A stretch of DNA of 64,000 nucleotides, from positions 23,167,879 through 23,231,878 of the forward strand of contig NC_068340.1 in assembly GCF_014633365.1 (NCBI RefSeq), read 5' to 3'. The notes beneath the pieces are model-generated. The model saw only the letters and a program-made list of their open reading frames with translations, was not told the DNA's origin and ran no database searches. The translations under genes were made by a program, and so were the position numbers. This stretch comes from Diospyros lotus (taxonomy: Eukaryota; Streptophyta; Magnoliopsida; Ericales; Ebenaceae). Within the stretch, counting starts at the first letter, position 1. The number at the start of each line of letters is the position of its first letter. This document shows, piece by piece, positions 46,093 through 57,000 of this stretch.

Positions 46093-46391
46093 GAATCATA
46101 ATTTTTATTGCGAAAATAAGCTAGAATTTTTAGTGACTGGAGGACAGCTGGAAAAGGGGAAGAATGGAGGGGGAAGAACGTTGGTTCCAGGGGGGGACAT
46201 CATTGGATGCTTATAACTGCCACTCGTCATCCCTCCTCTCGCACACTGTTGCCATCAAATTATAATAAAAAGTACTCTCTTTGCTGGCTGACTTGGGCGC
46301 TCGCACATCGAGGCGGCCCAAGCACCATCTCATCTGTCCGTTATGCCTCACGTTTGATGCCCAAATAAGAGGAGGGTGCTTATATTATTTA

Positions 46392-46907
46392 ACTAGGGAT
46401 AACCCGTGCCTGAAGGCACGGTACAATTAAAAAAAAATCGAACGTGAAATAATTAAACACTGAACATGGTTATCAAATAATGCATAACACCTCACTTACT
46501 TTACAATAAAAAAATTAAAATTAAAATGTACATCAATTAGTGCTACTGACATCAAATTATAACTACATAAGAAAAAAAAAATATCATATTATCATACACC
46601 AAAAAGAGTGGGTTAAAACTTTACAAAAAATGGGTTAAATTATAACACCTCACTCAAACTTTAACCCATTTTTTGTAAAATTTTAACCCACTCTTTTTGG
46701 TGTATGATAATATGATATTTTTTTTTTCTTATGTAGTTATAATTTGATGTCAGTAGCACTAATTGATGTACATTTTAATTTTAATTTTTTTATTGTAAAG
46801 TAAGTGAGGTGTTATGCATTATTTGATAACCATGTTCAGTGTTTAATTATTTCACGTTCGATTTTTTTTTAATTGTACCGTGCCTTCAGGCACGGGTTAT
46901 CCCTAGT
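46392..46907. repeat. 516-bp near-perfect inverted repeat (248-bp arms, 20-bp loop)
   Basis: The left arm 46392-46639 and right arm 46660-46907 are reverse complements with a single mismatch visible by eye (ACTTTAC against ATTTTAC near the loop). The ends are ACTAGGGATAACCCGTGCC and its complement. Each arm starts with its own mini-hairpin CCGTGCC-TGAA-GGCACGG. The loop repeats an AACACCTCACT string also present in the arms. A foldback MITE is the likeliest identity. No clear TSD was found. If transcribed it would form a long hairpin RNA. Confidence 0.85.
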
Positions 46908-47335
46908 ACATAAATATACACACATAATATACACACACAAAACACACACATATACATAATATAAACACACACCCACTGCCATTGCCAAGGTTATATAGAT
47001 ATATACACACACGAAACGCACATATACACATAATATAAACACACACACACACATCATATAAACACACCCACTGCCACACTCTCTCTCTCTCACACCCCCA
47101 TTTTGACCGTGACACAGAACACACACATATACATAATATAAACACACACACATCATATAAACACGCACCCACTGCCATTGTCAAGGTCGGCCGCCGACCC
47201 ACCGCCACACACACACACTCTCTCTCTATGTGCGCCTTTAGACACACCCATATTCACACACACACCCATTTTGACCGTCACATAATACAACACACATATA
47301 CATAATATATACACACAACACACACACCGCACTTG
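46908..47335. repeat. AC-rich degenerate tandem array
   Basis: Longer-period repeats built from ACACACATATACATAATATAAACAC, CACCCACTGCC and CCCCATTTTGACCGT-like blocks recur two to three times in a CA-rich background. The Cys/Tyr/Val-rich open frames on the minus strand (46869-47362) are translated GTG/TGT repeats, not proteins. Confidence 0.8.
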
Positions 47336-47591
47336 ATATTTATAGAACAGACACATATACAAAAATTATGTTAAAGGAAGAATTTGTTTTTTTTTTCTTT
47401 GGCTAAATTACAAATTAAGTGGAATATTTCATTATTTATTTTATTTTTTCTTGATTTATGAGTGAATTAATGTATGATTTGATCCTAACTTGAATTTACT
47501 TCAATTAATTAATATTGAAGATAGCGTAAGAACTAAGAACTTCATTTTTTTCATCTCCAAGTTAACCCCGTCATGTTTGGAAGAAATTGAC

Positions 47592-48226
47592 CAGGTAAAC
47601 GGCGTCGCGAGCAGCGAAGGCAGTGATGTCGGCGCAGGAGACGACTTGGCCGCACTTCTTGTGGACGCGCTCTCGAAGATCGTTGATGATCTTGAACGCC
47701 TCTGCTCTTAGGCTCAGGTTCGGAGGAGTGTCCTGCTCAGTCTTGGCCCACTGGCTGATCCATCAAGCAATACTGAACCATCGCATCCCTACATCACACA
47801 GAGGAAAAGGCAAAGCAAAATTAAGCTTCACAATTATTGTCCTGATGATCCATGCCGAAATCAATGATCCGAAATCAGATCTGCAAAGCGAAGTGAAATC
47901 TGAAAGCAGTAGGCAAAGACGCATGAAGCTAGCTAAGAAAATGTGGATGTACAGACCAGAACAAAGCAATCATGGAAGTGGAGGCGGAGGATGCCGGCAG
48001 CTTGGCCGATGTCATCATCGAAGACATTATTGAGGCGTTTCTGGATGATGTCTTCGAGCTTAGGACAGCTGGACTCATAGAAGGTCCAGGAAAAGCCGCT
48101 CACGATTTGAGCCGAGGACTGAGCTTCTGAAAAGTGCAAGCGAGAGCACACAAGCAGGAGAAAAAGCATGGAGGTGAAGAAGACCGCGAGAGAGCTGAAT
48201 GAAGCAGCATTCATTTTCCAGGCCAT
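47592..48226 (-). pseudogene. Class III peroxidase, exons 1-2 only, frameshifted
   Basis: Exon 1 (47957-48226, 90 codons) begins MAWKMNAASFSSLAVFFTSM, a signal peptide, then SGFSWTFYESSCPKLEDIIQ, RLHFHDCFV, with the distal His-region HFHDC. The intron 47789-47956 has GT...AG ends. Exon 2 (47592-47788) encodes GCDGSVLLDGSASGP, then after a 2-nt excess at about 47739-47743 EQDTPPNLSLRAEAFKIIND and VVSCADITAFAARDAVYL, ending at a GT donor. These are secreted heme peroxidases that oxidise phenolics in the cell wall. The extra 2 nt cause a premature stop. Exons for the proximal His and C-terminus are not found down to 46200; the AC array and foldback repeat lie there instead. Confidence 0.85.
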
Positions 48227-49060
48227 GGCTGGTGGTGAGTTTTAGTAGTTGCAGCAGAAGCCCACACTGCACGCTACTATGAAGTTGTAAAACTATGGAG
48301 TTTTAGTAGGTAGGCAGCCAACCTACAGCCTATAGGTGAGCTCATCGCCTCAGCCATAAATTTATACAGATAATTGATTACAAATGACATGAAAGAGCTA
48401 CACTACTGTGAAGTTGTAAAACCAAATAATGTTAATGTTAAGAGCTACACTACCATCGGACGCGCCTCAACCGCCGCACCCAGCGGCTGCATCGTCCGCC
48501 ACCGCGAGCCCACCCCGCTCGCTGCTTCAGGCTCCATTGCTTATATATATACAAAGAGAGAAAGGGGGGGACTGGAGACGGGGATGGATTGGTGGGTGGG
48601 TGGGAGGGAGAGAGAGAAAGACAGAGGGAGAGGGACACTCAGATGGCTGCTGTGGGCGGGAAAATTTATAATCTGAGCCATCAAATATATTAGAAATGAT
48701 CTGAGCCATTGAAATGTCTCACTTTTGAGACATTTTCAAAAACAGTTCTGTTTTATTATATAGATATATATATATATATATATGATATAAAAATGTTCAG
48801 AATTAAATGAGAGAAGTGGAATTAACGTTTTGAACCTCAAGGGTGGATAACATTGTCCTGCCCCAAGTCTGTCCCCCTCTCTCTTTTGTCACAACTACCA
48901 TTTTGTGCTATTATTATTACTCTTCACAATTTTATGTAAAGATTTTAATATATTCCTTTTGGGATCAAATAGATTGAAATATTAATTATAAGGTACCTAA
49001 AGTATGATTAATTTAGAGAGTTTACGGGACGCATTAAATGGGCAGACAATAAAAACAGAT
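48227..49060. other. Intergenic region between head-to-head peroxidase and protease
   Basis: It contains a duplicated CTACTNTGAAGTTGTAAAAC block (48275-48294 and 48403-48422), a GC-rich patch (48450-48660) with GA runs, a small ATGTCTCA/TGAGACAT hairpin (48713-48733) and an (AT)n run near 48760. The frames at 48374-48709 overlap on both strands and lack domains. Confidence 0.5.
48361..48366 (-). promoter_or_regulatory. Candidate TATA box of the peroxidase pseudogene
   Basis: TATAAA on the minus strand (within TGTATAAATTT) lies about 135 bp upstream of the exon 1 ATG. This is position and motif only. Confidence 0.35.
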
Positions 49061-49071
49061 ACGTATATGCA

Positions 49072-49077
49072 TATATA
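49072..49077 (+). promoter_or_regulatory. Candidate TATA box of the aspartic protease gene
   Basis: TATATA in ATGCATATATAGGCC lies about 80 bp upstream of the ATG. Transcription would be expected to start about 30 bp downstream, close to the CT-rich leader at 49107-49135. Confidence 0.55.
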
Positions 49078-49103
49078 GGCCGTCCTTTTCACAGCTCTAA
49101 CGC

Positions 49104-49106
<3 letters not shown>

Positions 49107-49135
<29 letters not shown>
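49107..49135 (+). repeat. (CT)n tract in the 5' leader
   Basis: About 14 CT units sit 20-50 bp upstream of the start codon. Pyrimidine patches here are common in plant core promoters and leaders. It is also a polymorphic microsatellite candidate. Confidence 0.85.
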
Positions 49136-49137
<2 letters not shown>

Positions 49138-49155
49138 AGCCCAGCATTCAACACA

Positions 49156-50517
49156 ATGGTGCTGCTGCCCCTTCTACTTCTCTCCCTTCTCTTCGCTGTC
49201 TTCCCAGATCTCTCCCACGCCCTGCCCTCCGCCGTCGCCGGAGCTGATTACCTCATTAAGCTTCCGCTGCTGCACCAGGACCCATTGCCATCCCCCTCCC
49301 AAGCCCTCTCCTCCGACGCCCGCCGCCTCGCCGCCCTGCACCACCGCAGCAAGACAGGTCCCCACCTCCCGGTCACCTCCGGCGCTTCAACCGGCTCCGG
49401 CCAGTACTTCGTGGATCTCCACGTCGGAAACCCTCCCCAGCGCCTCCTGCTGGTGGCGGACACCGGCAGCGACCTGGTGTGGGTTGCCTGCTCCGCCTGC
49501 CGCAACTGCAGCTCCCACCCGCCCGGCTCCGCCTTCTTGGCCCGCCACTCGGCCTCGTTCTCTCCCCACCACTGTTTCGACTCGGCGTGTCGACTCGTCC
49601 CCCATCCCAGCCGCGTGCCCTGCAACCGCACTCGCCTCCACAGCCCCTGCCGCTACGAGTACTCCTACTCCGACGGATCCAAGACCAGCGGCTTCTTCTC
49701 CACCGAAACGGCATCGTTCAACACCAGCTCCGGCAGCGAAGTGCAGCACCAGGGATTGGCATTCGGATGCGGATTTCGGATCTCCGGGCCGAGCGTCACG
49801 GGCCCGACATTCAACGGGGCAAACGGCGTAATGGGCCTGGGCCGGGGGCCCATCTCTCTGTCGTCCCAACTGGGCCGCCGATTCGGCAACAAGTTCTCGT
49901 ACTGTCTCATGGACTACACCATCTCCCCGCCTCCGACGAGCTTTCTCTTAATCGGCGGCGACCATAACGGCGTCGTATCGGGGAAACCTGGATTAAATTA
50001 CACTCCATTGCAAAGCAACCCTCTATCTCCCACATTTTACTACATTGGGATTCAGAGCGTCTCCGTTGGCGGTGCGAAATTACGGATAAACCCTTCCGTT
50101 TGGGCCATCGATGACGCCGGCAATGGAGGTACGATCGTCGATTCGGGGACGACGCTGACCTTCTTACCCGACCTGGCTTACCGCAAGATCGTAGCCGCAT
50201 TTAACCGGCGCGTCACGTTACCGTCTCCAGCCGAGCCGACTCTGGGATTCGATTTTTGCCTCAACGTGTCAGGCGTGCGGAGACCGAGTCTACCCAGGCT
50301 GAGTTTGAAGCTCGTGGGCGGCTCGGTGTTCTCTCCTCCGCCCCGGAACTACTTCGTGGACACCGCCGACGGCGTGAAGTGCCTGGCGGTACAGCCAGTG
50401 GCGTTGGCGGGGGGATTCTCGGTGATCGGCAACTTGATGCAGCAAGGGTTCTTGTTGGAGTTCGACAAAGACCGGTCAAGACTCGGCTTTTCACGGCGCG
50501 GCTGTGCCCTACCTTGA
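49156..50517 (+). CDS. Aspartic protease, nepenthesin-like (family A1), secreted
   Basis: 453 residues in one exon. Residues 1-22 form a signal peptide. A propeptide follows (to about residue 75), then the two-lobed pepsin-fold enzyme. The catalytic Asp pair is in ADTGSDLVW (D102) and IVDSGTTL (D329). The flap Tyr lies in YSYSDGSKTSG (about Y171). A Cys-rich insert between residues 112 and 165 marks nepenthesin-type plant enzymes. FSVIGNLMQQGFLLEFD (421-437) is the conserved end of the second lobe. No C-terminal GPI or membrane tail is seen, and the C-terminus is GCALP. Expected to cleave proteins in the apoplast or a secretory compartment; substrate unknown. The start is the first ATG after the CT leader. 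GC-rich codon use contrasts with the surrounding A/T-rich DNA, as is usual for intronless members. Confidence 0.95.
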   Translation: MVLLPLLLLSLLFAVFPDLSHALPSAVAGADYLIKLPLLHQDPLPSPSQALSSDARRLAALHHRSKTGPHLPVTSGASTGSGQYFVDLHVGNPPQRLLLVADTGSDLVWVACSACRNCSSHPPGSAFLARHSASFSPHHCFDSACRLVPHPSRVPCNRTRLHSPCRYEYSYSDGSKTSGFFSTETASFNTSSGSEVQHQGLAFGCGFRISGPSVTGPTFNGANGVMGLGRGPISLSSQLGRRFGNKFSYCLMDYTISPPPTSFLLIGGDHNGVVSGKPGLNYTPLQSNPLSPTFYYIGIQSVSVGGAKLRINPSVWAIDDAGNGGTIVDSGTTLTFLPDLAYRKIVAAFNRRVTLPSPAEPTLGFDFCLNVSGVRRPSLPRLSLKLVGGSVFSPPPRNYFVDTADGVKCLAVQPVALAGGFSVIGNLMQQGFLLEFDKDRSRLGFSRRGCALP

Positions 50518-50839
50518 CTCCGAGTGTTACAATCAATTATTCGGAATTTTAAATTTTCAATTACTACCACGATTAATTGTTATTTTTAATTATTGGTTAT
50601 AAAGTGGATAATATATTTAATTTTATATTTATTAATGCTTTTTAAAAAAAGTGGACAACTCAGAAAGAGGCTGAAGTGTAAGTGAAAACTGAAAAGAGAA
50701 CGTGAGGCATTTTTGTTTGGACGCTGCTTTGGAGTTCAGTTTTTCACGTGAAATTTTCTTGTGGGTTGTGACCGGCTGGCTGGCTGGCTCTGTTGTTTGT
50801 TTTACTATTTCTTTCAAATTAATTTTTATCTTCTCCTCT

Positions 50840-50883
<44 letters not shown>

Positions 50884-53300
50884 TTGCCATCTCTTTTGTA
50901 TTCATCTATAATAATTAATGTGCATAATATGCATGTGATGACCAGTAAGTGCTTGTTCAATGTTTTTAACTCTCTATATAATAAAAATGGTTTGGTTTTT
51001 TATATTCTTCATTGACAAACCCATATCTTATATATTCTCCTTCAGTTGATTTATTGTTGATATATATAATAATTCAATCTCCTTCACCAAATGCCCTCAA
51101 TTATTGGTCTAAAAGGTGAAATTGCTCACACCGATTGCCTCTCATATTTGACCCGACAAGACGTGGGAGGAGATTAATTATGATAATCTAACTAGACGTA
51201 ATGACTAAACTCAAACTCAAACTCACTGTAGACAAAGATTTACTGTGCACAAAGAGTCCTCTGAATTATTGATGGACCACAGAAGCACACCCTCTCAAGA
51301 CATTGACCACTTTTAATATCCATGGGACAAGACTAGCTAGAATTATTAGGTGCTGAATATATATAGGACTGCTTAAATTCTCTTATGTATCTAATTAAGT
51401 TAGCAGACTGCGACAGTGTCTTGCCTGCTAGCTAATCATAGGGAAAGAGATAATCCAGGTTGATTGACCCTATTGCATATCAACCTATCATATCATCATG
51501 TGATTACGACCCCGCCAATCTTTTTGTACTTAAAATATATATAGTTTTGCAAAGTGAGTTTATTATATATATATATATATATTCCATTGATTTCTCCCGA
51601 ATTTTAATTAATCTAAAAGAAATTAAACAATTTGTTCTATTCTTAACATGTAGTAATTTCTGAATGCAAAAGTCAATTAAAAGCTGTGTATCATTAATTA
51701 ATCCAGTAGTATATTTTGGCTTGGACATTTTTAACATTGATATAATTTAAAAGTACCATCATATATAAATAAATGGAACAACAACAATAGTATATCGTTT
51801 TTAATTAATGCATTATATATATATATATATATATCTTGTGTTGGATATATATATATAGAAGCAATTCATTACTGAAATCACAGGATATATATGAACGGTG
51901 CCCGGTAACTTTAGATTTCTCAACTCCAATAATGTATTAATGGCAACTGGCCACTTCAATTCATCATCAACTTCAACTGCATATCTGCATGGAAACAAAT
52001 ACTACTCTAGCTAGTACGTACTCTATGCAACTACAACTCCACCCCCCCCAACCCCATTCCTCAACCCCACAAACGGACGCATATATACCACTTCTTCATT
52101 CTAATTTGTTAACTTCGACAATTATTATTGATATGTGTTATTCAACTCTCTCTCTTTTTAAAAAAAAAAGAGTATTTATTGTATTTATACTGAATATCAA
52201 AGGATATATATATATATAAAGTGTAATTTACCTCTTTTTCTTGTTTCACTTTGAAATATAACAAGCAGAGTACAAAGAAGAAGAGCATATATATATATAT
52301 ATATATATATTCTAGCAGGTGGATCGATCGAGGAAGGATAGATATGTAGAAGCTATAATATATAGCTATATGTGGCCCTTGAAAAAGAAGGAAATTTGTG
52401 GTAGGGTAAGATGGAATGTGAATGCTACTAGTATGTATAGACTGTAGCGCGGTCTGTGGGTGTGATCAGTGCCGGTACCGTGCGGCTGATGGATGAGTGA
52501 CATTATTCCATTCCGACCGACCCAGACAATTGGTGTTGTTTTGTGTATATATGCCTACATGCTGATGCTGATGCTGCCGCTGGATGACGGAGCATTTGCA
52601 TTGCATATGGTCCTCAAGCTCCCACTTCTCCCTCCCTTATCTCCTCTTCTCTATATAATTAAACAAACATATATCTACCTACTTTCTTTGTTTTTGAGTT
52701 GGATTCATCAAATATCACAAAAGGTTACCTGCAGTGTTCGTGCCAATTCATATATTTAAAATTTTAATTTAATGGACTTTGTAGTTTCAGCCCTGTTTAG
52801 TTCAGATTTTAGTTATTTTTTTAGCTCAATTGATATCAAGAAGGAAGGAAGGGCGCTCCAAGAGGGGAAAAAGTTTTCTGTAACAGTTGACGTATTTTAA
52901 TATTATTATTATGTACCAAATTAAATTAATTACACTATTATTATGTGTTCTTTATTAAAATGTATTTATAATTATAATTTATAAATATACGTTTATAAGT
53001 AACACGTAAAACTGATTTAGAACATAATGTGTGACGATCTGGAGACACAAAATTCTTTATCGAGAGAGAGAGAGAGAGAGAGAGAGAAAGGCATCTTGAA
53101 TGCTGGCAGAGCCAGCTGTAGTGATTGGGAAGAAAGCTCAACGGATCACTAAATCCTTCCTCTCTCTCTCTCTCTCTATAAAAGTTGCCAACTACTCTCC
53201 TTCGCTAATGTTTGTATTCTTTTCCCAGAGATGGGACCTGAGCTCTGATTTCATGTCTGGCACTATTTGGTCCAAACTCCAACTCAACCAAACCTTTAGA
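50518..53300. other. Intergenic A/T-rich DNA with microsatellites
   Basis: No gene was seen. (AC)n at about 50841-50877; several (TA)n runs at 51564-51582, 51815-51856 and 52288-52310; (GA)n at about 53061-53087 and (CT)n at 53160-53178. Short frames such as 52493-52759 have no recognisable domain. No clear polyadenylation signal for the protease was identified. Confidence 0.6.
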
Positions 53301-54310
53301 TGGTCTTGTCATCGTACTCTAGTTTTTAATTTTGAATTTTAAATTTATTTTTATTTTTATATTTTGTACGTTTATTTTAAATTTTTAAAAAATATGTTTT
53401 TATTATTTAAAAAATTATTTCTCAAAATAAAAAAAAATTAAAAAACGAGTTTACAATAAAATTTAAAAAAAAATTATTTTATAATATTTTATTCCTAAAC
53501 CAGCCATAATCGTTGTCATCAGAGATCATCGACGACCATCGCTGGTTGGAAATTCCCACAATCAGAGCCTATCATTGGAAACGTTAAGTCAAGGAGGTTA
53601 ACATACACAAAAATGAGCCAAACTTAACGGCTAGATTTCCATAAATCTAATTTTTAATTTTCAACCAAAATTAAAAAATACACTATTAGTCGTCATCGTG
53701 GCCGGTGGTTTCTAACGATCAGAGCCAACCACTTGACACTCTCATCATTATTGACCAACATACTCAAAAATCAGTAAGATCCAACGCCCAAATCGCTATA
53801 GATCTAACCTTAAACTTTCAGTCAAACTTAATTTTTGGGCGACTGAGGTGGTGGAGAGAGAAAGAGAGAGACGGCAGTGGTGGGAGCAACAGTGGGGGAA
53901 GTTTCTATGGTTGGCGGGGTGCGGCGACTGGGTGGGTGTGAGCGGTGTTGGCGGGCTCTCTCAAGGTCGAGGCTGATGGGGTGTAAGCGACGATGGTGTG
54001 AGCGACGACGATGATGATGTAAATGTGATGACCAAAGGCCTTGGCCATTAATGGCGGCCACTTGGAGAAGGAGAGGACGAGATGGTGGAGTAGGCGATGA
54101 GTGCAGAGAGAGAAAGAGGGAGGGGTGTCCATTTTCCCTATTTTGGATTTTCCAACATGTTTTGGTTAAAAATACTAAAAATAACAAATGTTGTATTGAA
54201 TTTCCTTTACAATTTTTTTTTATTTTTAAAAATTTGATTTTTAAAATAATAAAATAAAGATATTTTTACTATTTAAAAAAATTAAAAATAAAGGCTTGAT
54301 CTTCTCTCCC
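53300..54310. mobile_element. Possible non-autonomous element with a GC-rich gene-like interior
   Basis: A/T-rich flanks (53316-53490 and 54180-54290) that look loosely complementary enclose a GC-richer interior with GGCGGCGAC and GTGAGCGACGATGG units. Frames on both strands (53705-54187) overlap and lack domains. No termini or TSD were confirmed. Confidence 0.3.
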
Positions 54311-55428
54311 TTTAAGTCTCTCGTTTTATTTATTTCTTCACACATGAAAGCCCTGTTCTTCACACTGCATTCCTTCCTCCCCATTCGAAGTTATTGTCAA
54401 GCTAGCTGGGCTTTAAAGTTTTGTGGGCTCTGGCCCAATGTTTCGTGGCCTTTTCTGTGGGCCCAGTCCTCTGTGTCCATTAATTTACAGTGCTTCTGAC
54501 AAGAATCAATCAGGTGGATCGGACAAAATACCACCATCAATATTTTTGTTCTGTTTGGCCCAATTGCATGGTTGTATTCTTATTGGAATTATTCTTAAAC
54601 AGAACAAATTATTGTTTTATCTTTCATTTCTTTAAAATATTTTGGTTTATAGATTCATTTTTCGATTATTCCTTTAAGGAATATATCGTACCTACTTTAT
54701 CATTAATTAGTTATTTGCTAAAAGTAATTCTTCTTTAAAGGATTAATTTAACTTCCCCAATTAATTAGAATAAGATTATTTCTGAATTAAATTAAATTCA
54801 ACTCTATAATGTTTTTTTTGTGTTAAAAGAATTGTTGTTCCAAGTACTTATTTTTGTTTTTCCAAAAATTAAAATTAAAAAAAGAAAGAAAGAAAGAAAG
54901 AAAGAAAAGTTTTTTATTGATTAATTCTTAATTAGTTAAATCCATACCACATAATAAATTAATATTATTGAGGGAAATATATAATGGAATATATGTTGTG
55001 ATAATAACATTAACAGGAGCCGTGAAAAAGGGTATATTTCTGGGAGACAGTATGGATTAGGGCTTCACTTTCGGCTGTGGGAGAAATGAATTATATTGAG
55101 AGCAGAGCATATTGGCAAATCATTGACTCCTATGCATGCAAAAAAAAAAAAAAAAGCTTTATAATTGTGGTGTTTATTTGACTATTTAAAAGTAAAAGGA
55201 TGGACACAACATCACCTGATCATTAGACAACATGGTAATGCTATATATATATATCTATCAAGGCTCAAGGATCTTGATTGGACATTGAAATCCAAGTGAA
55301 AGCCGACCCCAGCTTGGTAATTCAAAAAATATTCTTCTTAATGTTAATTAAATTTGATAAACTTAACAATCTAAGTCTAGTTTAAAAAGATGGAGGTCCG
55401 GGCCACAGTGGATGATTGTGACTGCGAC

Positions 55429-55463
<35 letters not shown>

Positions 55464-56540
55464 TGTTGACTATGCATCTGTGACTGTGGGATCCAATCCA
55501 ATTAATTTCACTTTCCGACAGACAGAAGCGATTTATTGGATATTGCTTGATTCTTCTGATATCTTGCTCTCTTCCATCGATCCCCCTCCCCCCTTTTCCA
55601 CCCATTTTTAATGTAATCATTAGCAAACTTAGTGTTTCTCACTGTACATTGTCCAAGTTCTTGTAATGGGATATGAATCAATATCTTCTGGCCGGTCCCA
55701 TTTAGCTTCAATTTTTGGCAAAACCTCGGGTTAAATTCTTGTCCCATTTAGATTATTGTATGATTCTCACAACTGAGCCTAATTAACCCAAACGGACATT
55801 TGTCTTTTGTTTTTGCCTCTCATTTCAGATTTTTTTTTTTTTAAAGTTTTAATTCACTTCTTAACGTTGTTGTTCTTGTTTAGGGGATCACCTAAACAGT
55901 CCATCCATATTTGTCTCAATCTAATCTTTACACTCAGTACCCATCTTCCACTTGATACCAAAACAAAATTTGAGGTTTGTTATCAAACTCCCACTTTCCC
56001 CAGTTGGGCACTTCCCAAGGAATAAACTGAAAGTGACCTTTCCTGGAAATTTGATGTACGCATGAATGCCAACGAATAATTAATAACAGAGAAAGTTTAT
56101 TCATCGACATAATAATATAATTTTTTTTTGTATCTAATTAATAATTTTTGTTAGAGATATAGAATTTGATTCGACTTATGACACTTCAATAGAATTAGCA
56201 TGAGAGTCTTATTGTCTAATCAATGAAGAAGCGCCAAGGGAGTAATGTCTTTCACGGGAACACTGCGTCACATAACTCCCAAAAACTAAACAAATTAAGA
56301 ATTGAGAGATTTGTTTTTGAAATTTAAAACAAATTAAGAATCTTATTCAAATTAAAAGTTCTATTTTATTTAGTTTTTCTCTATAAATATGTGAGCCTAA
56401 TTCTTGTAATGATAATTTTTTAAACATAATAAAAAAAACACCTAATATGATCGTAAATATAGACAATCTTTATCGAACCATGTAAATTTTATCTAATTTT
56501 GTTTCAACTTTTTTTTGTTTCACTTCATTTGTTCTAACAA
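54311..56540. other. Intergenic DNA; poly-G run and microsatellite
   Basis: A (GAAA)n repeat lies at about 54885-54906, poly(A) at 55140-55155 and a run of 30 G at 55431-55460. No gene is supported; the frame giving poly-Pro on the minus strand is translated poly-G. Confidence 0.6.
55431..55460 (+). repeat. Homopolymer of 30 G
   Basis: Thirty consecutive G residues, from ACTT up to ACTTG. It is G-quadruplex capable and length-unstable, so the exact count may be an assembly estimate. Confidence 0.9.
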
Positions 56541-56546
56541 ACCCTT

Positions 56547-56774
56547 AAAGTGTGTTTGATTGCACACATTTTTCATAAAAAATATGTAATTATTACACAT
56601 TTTTTGTGAAAAATAATCAAACACTCTTAATTTTTTCATGAAAAAATATATATAGTACAACTATTTAAAGCTTATTTTCATGGAATTCATTTTCTAAGGG
56701 GGTGAGATGGTTTTTATTTTCTAGGCAATATTATCTAAAATTAAATTCTAGGTAATGTAATTAAACACACCTTT
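56547..56774. mobile_element. MITE copy 1 (AGTGTGTTTGAT family)
   Basis: It has terminal inverted repeats AAGTGTGTTTGATTG and TTAAACACACCTTT, with an A/T-rich interior and a GAGATGGTTTTTATTTTCTA block. Copy 2 follows directly in the same orientation. Confidence 0.65.
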
Positions 56775-57000
56775 AGAGTGTGTTTGATAGCATGAAAAAT
56801 GTCCCATCCAAGGAATTGAATTCTATCTTGAGTGTTTGACACACTATATTTTTCATGAAATTGAATTTCATGATATAACCATTAAAGCTTGTTTTTGGCT
56901 ATTTTCTATGGAAAATTCCATCTAGGGGGAGATGGTTTTTATTTTCTATGTAAGTTGAAAAATACTTTCCTTTCCACCTAAATGCTATCAAACACACCCT
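56775..57000. mobile_element. MITE copy 2 (AGTGTGTTTGAT family)
   Basis: It starts AGAGTGTGTTTGATAGCA and ends with the near complement TGCTATCAAACACACCCT, giving an 18-bp inverted repeat. The interior block GAGATGGTTTTTATTTTCTA is shared with copy 1. TTAA occurs outside the pair on both sides, hinting at a TTA/TAA-type duplication. Confidence 0.7.

Noticed and set aside
46869..47362. Cys/Tyr/Val-rich frames on the minus strand
   Set aside because: They are translations of the CA-rich repeat array.
49374..49967. Long overlapping frames on both strands within the aspartic protease
   Set aside because: They are shadows of the GC-rich protease gene: Arg/Pro/Ser-rich, no domains, while the +1 frame carries all protease motifs.
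53061..53178. Hairpin formed by (GA)n and (CT)n tracts with a TATAAAA nearby
   Set aside because: The pairing is explained by complementary microsatellites; the intervening sequence does not fold as a miRNA precursor and no known plant miRNA was recognised.
53705..54187. Possible gene in the GC-rich interior
   Set aside because: Frames overlap on both strands, are low complexity and lack splice or domain evidence; a transposon interior is more likely.
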